Shown here: in pieces, positions 57,013-64,000 of the stretch | How the letters are laid out: each line of letters starts with the position of its first letter | How positions within the stretch are numbered: the first letter of the stretch is position 1 | Assembly: GCA_012295275.1 (NCBI GenBank) | Contig: CM022668.1 | Span: forward strand, 852,637 to 916,636 | Direction of reading: 5' to 3' | DNA length: 64,000 nucleotides | Source of the DNA: Chrysomallon squamiferum | Taxonomy: Eukaryota > Mollusca > Gastropoda > Neomphalida > Peltospiridae | Program-made: the position numbers and the translations under genes | Notes under the pieces: generated by a model | Databases searched by the model: none | The model's input: only the letters and a program-made list of their open reading frames with translations | Told to the model about the DNA's origin: nothing

Positions 57013-59473
57013 GTATGTTAAATTTTCCTATTATATGCTAAATGAAAAACGATGGAATTAATTAAATTGTTTGTATAAAATAATTACTTGTTAATGCAAA
57101 ACAGTTTTGTGGATTATATAAAATAAATACTACTTTAGTACTTAAAGCGCAGGTGTTTACATTTTTTATAACACATTTATATCATTCAGTGAATTTTTAT
57201 CTAGTTGATTTCTTGACAGTTCACTCATAATTAATATTCAAATAAAATATTCAAGTTTTCTTTTCGTAATGAAAACATCAGTGCACCTTTTTACTAAAAA
57301 TGTTGTTTCACCCACTAACTCAGTCTTTCTAAGCTGTTATATTAATAATCTGAACTATTATAATTATTTAAATTTTAATCAAAAAATAATTACATAAAAG
57401 ATTTTAAAAATTAACTTAGATTAGCATACAGTTTTGTTATTTCGTGTGATTGTTATAAAAATCATCCTTTAATATGTAATAACTATTAATAATTAATTAT
57501 AAAATATTTTAATATTTGTTAAACAAATATTTATTTATTAATGTTTCTGTGAAAACACCTCAACACCAAACATTCCTTCAGAAACTGAATTTATTTCTTG
57601 GTCCCATGATTTACACAGCATTAACTCTTGAAAATAACCTTTGAAAACTGAAATACCCAATGCAAGTAGACAGGACTTGCCAATTAATTGTTAAAATTGA
57701 ACCCTTAAAGGCTGTCAAGGAAAATGTATGCATGCTCAGTGTAGCATTTTGGGCTTGTGTTTGAGCATCTACATATATTAATACTCTAATTAGTCTGATA
57801 ACCAACTCTGGTTAATCTTGAAAAGCTTTGATCATTGAACTAATTCTTTTATGTTTGTCACAAATAAAAATGTACTATACTTATTAGGTGTGAGATAGTG
57901 TATCTCTTCAAATGAATTTTTACTGTTTGCATCTGATGAATTTACATAAGTGAGCTGCAAAGAAGCCAGAATTTAACTCACTGCATTTTAAGGATTCTTA
58001 TTTCACAGTGTTTATTTAGCTAAATAAGTAATTCTGAGTTTATTGTAAATTTCAAAGTTATGCCAATACTATTTCATTTCTATATTGAATATCAGTGTAT
58101 CATGTAGAGTTGTCACTGGATGATAAACTTAAAATTATTTAACAATTAGGAAAGTTTACCAAACCAACATTACTGTAAGTAAGTAATTTATTTTGGAAAT
58201 CAGCTCTGTCCAACATACTTAACAAAAGTAACCGTGAAGTGGAATCTGTGATATCTCTACTAGGAAGTGAAATGACCAGCATCCAAGTATTGGAAATGAT
58301 TGGCAGGTTGAAAACCTTACTATTTATAAAGATAAAAGTTTCTTAAAACATGCTGAATCTTTAACACAAGTTAACAATGATGTGCATGTCAGCAAAGAAC
58401 AATGAAATATTTTAAAATGTTAGACATCTGTATAGAGCTTACACTTTAATTTTGTTACTGATGATTTCTAAATAATGTAAATCATTTAGACTTTCTATGT
58501 TTTTACTACATGCACATCTTACAATGACTATCTCTTGAAACCTCAGTAAACTGAACACTTCTCTGAACTGGGCAATGATTTGTCCCACGAGTGCTCTGTT
58601 TAAAGGAGTTTAACTGTATATACACTATTCCTATTCTAAAATCATTTGTAGAAAGGCACAGATTTAAATCAGTCATATAATAATAGTTCTTTTGGAAAAT
58701 AAGTATTGTAAGAACTTTTTTTTCGGTTTTTATTTTTTATTTATTTATTTTATTTTATTGTATTACATTGTATTGTATTTTATTATATTTCTATTTATCT
58801 TTCTTTTTTTTTTTTAGTTTATTTTGTTTATTTTCTACTTTTTGTCTGTGGCTGTAATCATTTTAAAAGTTTATCTGGGTTTTGAAAAAACTTACGTACC
58901 TAATTACACCTGCTATACTTGTAGATATTCATATTTACTAGTCACTTGTCCTGTAGCTCTAAAGAATACTGTAACAGAGTTCAGATTTTAAATTATATTG
59001 TTAGTTTACATTTTAAAAAAGTAAATTTTAAACAAATGCTTTCTTCATATTTATTTTCTTTTATTTTAATTAATTTTTACTTTTTAAATGTTTTTTATTT
59101 ATCAATAGTATCAGTTACTTAAATAATTTCTTTTATAATTAGCTTTTTTTTAAATTTCCTTTTTTATTCTTCTTATTCTTATTAATAGGTTTATTTATTT
59201 ATTTGTATTATTAATATATATTTTTATATATTTTTTTTTTTTCTTTTTTTGTCCTAGAATAGTGAACAAAATAAAGGTCCTCTGGCCTAATGATTAAAAT
59301 TATTTTCATCTGGTTATACATAGTTGCCAAAGATACAATATTCTTATCTATGTATCACAGAATATATCTGGTGAGCTACAGCAACCAACTGTCAAATTGC
59401 TGCTTCTCCAAGATTGTGGCCATGTTTGAAATATCAAGGGTTAGTCTGGGCTGGCAGGAAATATTTTTGGCAG

Positions 59474-59554
59474 GTTTCTAGAAGTGATGTGAGAGTCTCT
59501 GACAGCAGTATGCTGCTGGTTGCTCAGTTATGTAACAACAACAAGTTTCTGGCA
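59474..59554 (+). CDS. Candidate exon of an unidentified gene
   Basis: Eighty-one bases bounded by an acceptor-like tttttggcag and a strong donor gtaagt read open as 27 codons, starting VSRSDVRVSDSSML and ending CNNNKFLA. It is phase 0 at both ends. I recognise no family. It is unlike the shadow frames around it, but the length is small enough to arise by chance. It does not join directly in frame to the candidate exon at 60747. Confidence 0.25.
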
Positions 59555-60447
59555 GTAAGTATAGCCTTGTAATTTGTAAAATAAACAATTGTCTAAAAAA
59601 ATAATTAATTTGTGTTTGTTGCTCTAAAAATAATTTTATAATGAATATATCAGTGTGATTTGTATAGTAATCAATGTTAAATTTAAAAAATAATAATAAT
59701 AAAAAAAATAATATATCTGTTTTTTCTAAGAGTAACTATATATATAAAATTTATATAAAAATAAATCTCTTACCAAAAAGTACCAAAAAATGTTTTGCCA
59801 ATGTTCTGGGTGGTTTGTATAAATGAAAAATTAGAATCATTTTATAAAACAAATAATAATATAAATCAGTTTAAAAAAATATATTTTGACTGTTCGTTGT
59901 CCTGAATTAAAAACCGGTTTTAATAATAAATAGGCCTATTTCAGTATATAATTTGGATAAAAACATTTGTTTTTGTTTAGTTTACCTTTTCAGTAAAATA
60001 ACAAAAATAACAAACAACTGTTATTTATGAATAAAACTTCTGATGGAAATTTCAGATACTGAAATGAAATTAGTGATCTTGTTTCAAAATTATTATTGTA
60101 TTCTTTTTGCATTATTCTGTTATTCTTTATTTTATTTCATATAAACAGGTTGTTTTCTTTTTTTCATAATATTTTTTTTTTTACAAATAATTTAAGTACC
60201 TTTGGAAAAACATTTAAAAAGAACGAAATTATATTTAACAACTTCCAGATTGTTTTTCTTTTTTCTTCATCTTCTTTTTTACCCCCAATTATAAACATTA
60301 GGAAAAAACTAATAATATCTAAATTATTTTTATCAAAAGAAAATTTGACACAGTACTGATAAACTGTGGTAAAATTACCAGATAAGTATTTATTTTTAAT
60401 CTTTTAATGTTACCTTTTCTTTTTTTCTATTTTTTTCTATTAACACC

Positions 60448-60451
<4 letters not shown>

Positions 60452-60484
<33 letters not shown>
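60452..60484. repeat. (TA)n microsatellite
   Basis: About 16 TA units. Confidence 0.95.
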
Positions 60485-60488
<4 letters not shown>

Positions 60489-60746
60489 CCAGCATGATGC
60501 ATGCATGCATATGTGTCTTATCATACACATACTGACCAATATTCATATGCACATAAACACACACACACATAAAAACACAAAAACTAACATGATTTTACCA
60601 AGATTAATAATTATGTTCATATCTATTTAAACTTTCTAGCTATATCTTTTTGAAACTAATCATTCAGTCACTGATTTTGAGGCACAATTCACTATTCCTT
60701 TTTGTTGTAGTTTTTCATTTCACCTGTTATAATTTTCTCTTATCAG

Positions 60747-60890
60747 TTTATTGGCACAATCTTTATACAAACAAGATAGATGAATTTGGCATTTCTGTAA
60801 CCTTTGCCAGTGAAGAGTTAAAGCTACAGTATAACCATTGTTGGGAAGCATTTTTTATAGCTCTCTTTATAATTACCACTTGTATTTATA
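60747..60890 (+). CDS. Candidate penultimate exon of an unidentified membrane protein
   Basis: The exon is bounded by a pyrimidine-rich acceptor (ttttctcttatcag) and a donor (gtatgt). After two leading bases it reads YWHNLYTNKIDEFGISVTF, continues through a short polar stretch, and ends in a hydrophobic segment (WEAFFIALFIITTCIY) that looks like a membrane helix. It ends in phase 1, which fits the two leading bases of the candidate exon at 62565. The layout recalls the last loop and helix of a four-pass membrane protein. The family is not identified. Confidence 0.35.
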
Positions 60891-60989
60891 GTATGTTAAG
60901 ATAAAAGTATTATTAAAAATAAAAATTTTCATTAAAAAAATAATTCCTTGAAATCAAGATTGAACAATAGCTCAAAATACATTTTGTAT

Positions 60990-61843
60990 AGGGTAAGCTG
61001 GGGTAATTCTGGCCCCCTTTTCCATTCAAACTCACCTATAGTTTCACAGTCAAAAGAAAACAACAAAATGGAGTGAATAATGTCTTGTATATCTAGTTCT
61101 GCTTCAAAATACACAAACACTATAAGCATAGTGCTTATACTTTTGAAATGGGAACCAGGTTAAAAATTGTTGTCAGGTGCCAGATTTGCTAGATTTGCCA
61201 GATTTTGCCAGTTTTGCCTCTCTCACCTTTGTTTCCTTTGCCATTTCTTCCTCCTTGTTCTTCTTCTCTGCCAACTCTTCTTCATACCTCTTGACACTTT
61301 CTTCTTCTGTCAGTATCTCGGCACACTTTATCCTATTGATTTTATTTGAAGTTTGACAGCATGCCCCATCAGATGGACTGTGGACTTTCAATTGTTTCAA
61401 AAAATTTAATTGGACTATATCAATGCCAAAACTATTGATTTCAGTATCACATATTTACCCCATCCATGGGGGCCAGAATTGCCCCAAGTGGTGGAGTAAA
61501 ATAAAGCACATATTTCTTGCCTGATTACCACATATTAATCAAGTTTCTTCTGCTGAACATAATAATTGATTATATGTTTACCTGATATAAGTATCACTAA
61601 CCTTATGTCCATAGGACAAAAAAAATAACACTCATTTTTTTGAAACCTCAAAAAGCTATTTTTTTACAACCTCATTGTTTTCACTAATTTCATATGTAAA
61701 TGTCTGATTACTTACATTCTTTGTTCTAATGAGAGATAGGAAGGTTCTAGTTATATCAACAAAGTCCCAGAAATCTGGACAGAACAGTATAGCAGCTGCA
61801 AGTCATAATATACCTTGTGGGCAAAATTTCCCACTTTACCCCA
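60990..61843 (-). mobile_element. Decayed pogo/Tigger-like transposon remnant
   Basis: Degenerate inverted ends: the left reads GGGTAAGCTGGGGTAATTCT and the right, on the other strand, GGGTAAAGTGGGAAATTTTG. On the minus strand 61173-61400 is a short open frame rich in E and K (ILTEEESVKRYEEELAEKK), the look of the charged tail that follows the DDE domain in many pogo-like transposases. The catalytic region is absent, so the element is an internally deleted, inactive copy. The family call rests on memory of similar tails and termini. Confidence 0.55.
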
Positions 61844-61955
61844 CTTCTTAATAATTATTTTATTTTTATTGCATAATATACCTTTAACATACACTTACAT
61901 CCTTGTTATTTTTATCTCACACCCACACACACACATACACACACAGTAAAGAATA

Positions 61956-62015
61956 AAGTAAAATAATTCTTCAATCAGTTAATTGTTATTAACTGATTTA
62001 AGAATTATTTTACTT
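61956..62015. repeat. Pre-miRNA-like inverted repeat
   Basis: Arms of 27 nt (61956-61982 and 61989-62015) are reverse complements with a single mismatch and a 6-nt loop. Size and geometry resemble a miRNA precursor stem, but transposon remnants make similar structures. Confidence 0.85.
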
Positions 62016-62564
62016 CATTTTTTAATCTTTGCCCAACAAATACTGAAAATATTAAATCACCTGTTCATAAAATTTTACTTGATTTACTATATTTTGAACA
62101 GTTACTATTACCAAATCAGATTTTAAAAAAAAGAAAATTTATAATGTACTGAGACTGTTTTTAACCAGTTGAGGTAAGGTTTAATTTTTTTTCTTTCATA
62201 ATTTAATATTATTTATGATAAATAAATAAAATGGTTAGTAATAGGCTTTGAAATGATATAAAGAAAATCAGATATATAAGAATATCAAAAATATTTTACA
62301 TAAAAATTCATTCATTTTATGCATTGTACTACATACACATACTAAATTTGACACTTGTTAGATCTATAATAAATGTGTCTAAAATATAAAAAAACAGGGG
62401 ATTTTTTATTTTTTATTTTTTTTTTACTTCTAGTATAATAGTTTTATGCATGACAAGACTAAGCATCTACACTGATTATCTGTGGTTTTCCTAAGCAGAT
62501 TCAGATGTGACTATTAATATTTATCTAAGGCTTATCTAATCAGTTCCAGTTTTCTTAATTGTAG

Positions 62565-62617
62565 GTGACCTTGATACAAAAACATATGGCGGTGTTGCAG
62601 TCAAGAAAAACATTTAA
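62565..62617 (+). CDS. Candidate last exon of an unidentified gene
   Basis: After the acceptor tttcttaattgtag it reads, in the phase offered by the exon ending at 60890, S then DLDTKTYGGVAVKKNI and a TAA stop at 62615-62617. The junction phase agreement and the protein-like composition are the only support. The 1.7-kb intron between them contains the pogo-like remnant. Confidence 0.35.
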
Positions 62618-64000
62618 TAATGTAAATGTAGAGAATAAATCAGCTAATTTAATGTATACTTCAGATTTTTTTTTAATAATTGTATTATTATACTGGGAAA
62701 AAAACCCTCTGCTTTTAATAATATTTTTACTATACTCTATTCTGAAACCTGAATAATGGGCAAAATTTTGTTCCTTAATGTAAGCAATTAAATAAAAATA
62801 AATGCTTGTTAAATATGTATTTTGTTTTACTGTAATACACATTTACAAGATTAATACTAATTAATAGTTTTTCTTTACTTTATACATTTACATTTATGTT
62901 GGATAATAAGTTTAATTATTGTCACAATGCTTTCATGAAAAGGCATCTGTTAATTACGTGTTGTAAAACAGCAAACAGGGGATTAAAACAGACACAGAAG
63001 TTCTACATCTTGTCTCTTTTTAAATAATAAATTATAATAAATTAAATAAAACAGAAGTAATACACCCATATGGCTAGATATAAGAATGCATTTTATTTTT
63101 ATTTTTATCAATACATGGTAAACTTGACTGTTGGGTAATATGTATTAGCAGAGGACTGGTTGTACATTGTTATTTATCTCCCAGTGAAGGTTCATACTGT
63201 GTTTTCAGCTGAAGAAACATGTCTTTGTGGAGATCACTAACACATTCTATGACGTACTTCATGATCTAGGTCATACACTGTTTGATTCTCACATACATAC
63301 ATTTTTCCTTATTTATCTCAGGAGTTCATATCATCTGACCATCTATTTCCCAACACTCATTTACCCTGTATCAAATAACAGCTTTAATACATGCCAGTTT
63401 CTTCTTTCGTCTAAGTTTGTAATTTTTATAAGCAAACAGTTTGGAAACAAATTGTTTAATTAAAATAACTTTGATTACAGAGTTAATCAGAGTTACTGAT
63501 AATTTAATGTTTATGTTCACTGAGCTATTTCCATTTCCAATCATCACTTCAGTATTGTCATATTGCATACCTGGTCTGTCAGAACATGTATATACAAGAT
63601 CATTTTATTTTAATAGAAAAATATTGATACATTAAATTGGTAAAGCAGATTTCATCATTTATTTTTTAGAAAAATCTACACAATGCCATTCAGGTGTCAT
63701 TAATACTTTTCATCAATGTGTCATATAAATAGTGTTACATATTCTTAATATCTCACATAACCAAAAATCATAGTTAGGCAAAAACAACAAAATGATAATA
63801 AACAGTTCTTTTTCTTTTGTTTTTCTTTTCTTTATTTTTAATACTTCATTAAGATTAAAGCTAAATACAGATATGTGTGTGCTACATAATATTTCGTGAG
63901 TAAAGAAAGTGCTATAAGAAAATGTGTTTTATAGCTGCCTATCAGATATCTGTGTAGTGGAGGTGTTTGATATGATCCAAACACATATGGTTGTGAAATG
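62618..64000. other. AT-rich right end of window
   Basis: No supportable gene. An acceptor-like site near 63208 followed by an open frame (LKKHVFVEITNTFYDV ...) was seen but has no matching donor or recognised domain. Confidence 0.45.

Larger units (their letters stand above)
57013..60746. other. Long AT-rich region without a confident gene
   Basis: No recognised protein. One possible small plus-strand exon is described separately at 59474-59554. T-rich and AT-rich runs dominate 58730-59260 and 59680-59900. A TA microsatellite lies at 60452-60484. Confidence 0.5.

Noticed and set aside
61167-61349. Plus-strand frame with repeated ARFARF and cysteine/leucine runs
   Set aside because: It is the reverse strand of the E/K-rich transposase-tail remnant.
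63207-63463. Possible exon after an acceptor-like site at 63208
   Set aside because: The first codons look protein-like, but no donor, stop context or family could be tied to it and the remainder is hydrophobic AT-rich sequence.

Overview
The window is eukaryotic nuclear DNA: strongly AT-rich, with short coding exons separated by GT-AG introns, many microsatellites and decayed transposons. Innexin, a glutamine-using mitochondrial carbamoyl-phosphate synthetase and a QPD-type C-type lectin exon suggest a lophotrochozoan animal, most likely a mollusc. The species cannot be told from the sequence.

Layout from left to right: (1) 1-1300, a decayed minus-strand copy of three exons of the carbamoyl-phosphate synthetase gene that lies intact further right; (2) 2233-2465, one C-type lectin exon on the minus strand; (3) 4332-5139, a terminal-inverted-repeat transposon with TA target duplication; (4) 6380-7573, a complete innexin on the minus strand with its coding region in one exon; (5) 7584-13310, no confident gene but microsatellites, broken coding remnants and a perfect hairpin; (6) 13311-31147, a complete 34-exon minus-strand gene for mitochondrial carbamoyl-phosphate synthetase (CPS III/CPS1 class, 1510 residues); (7) 31174-35771, the divergent upstream region shared with the next gene; (8) 35772-47473, a complete 21-exon plus-strand puromycin-sensitive aminopeptidase (NPEPPS, 866 residues); (9) 48408-56088, a complete 16-exon minus-strand NUB1 (NEDD8 ultimate buster 1, 608 residues), convergent with NPEPPS; (10) 56112-64000, the shared 5' region of NUB1, then mostly non-coding DNA with a pogo-like transposon remnant, a pre-miRNA-like hairpin and possible last exons of an unidentified plus-strand gene.

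The CPS keeps the glutaminase cysteine that mammalian CPS1 has lost and also every N-acetylglutamate-contacting residue I could align. This is the glutamine-fed, NAG-controlled CPS III state. NPEPPS and NUB1 both act in protein turnover (peptide trimming; delivery of NEDD8/ubiquitin-like conjugates to the proteasome), but their adjacency is not evidence of joint function.

No operon-like or novel multi-gene system was found. The most unusual structures are partial duplications of coding exons inside or beside their own genes: a displaced CPS exon 10-12 copy, a fresh tandem duplication at an NPEPPS splice donor that could supply an in-frame 33-nt microexon, and an inverted copy of NPEPPS exon 13 placed in a later intron of the same gene. 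Exon coordinates, phases and protein lengths were worked out by hand from splice signals and remembered family alignments; no database search was run.
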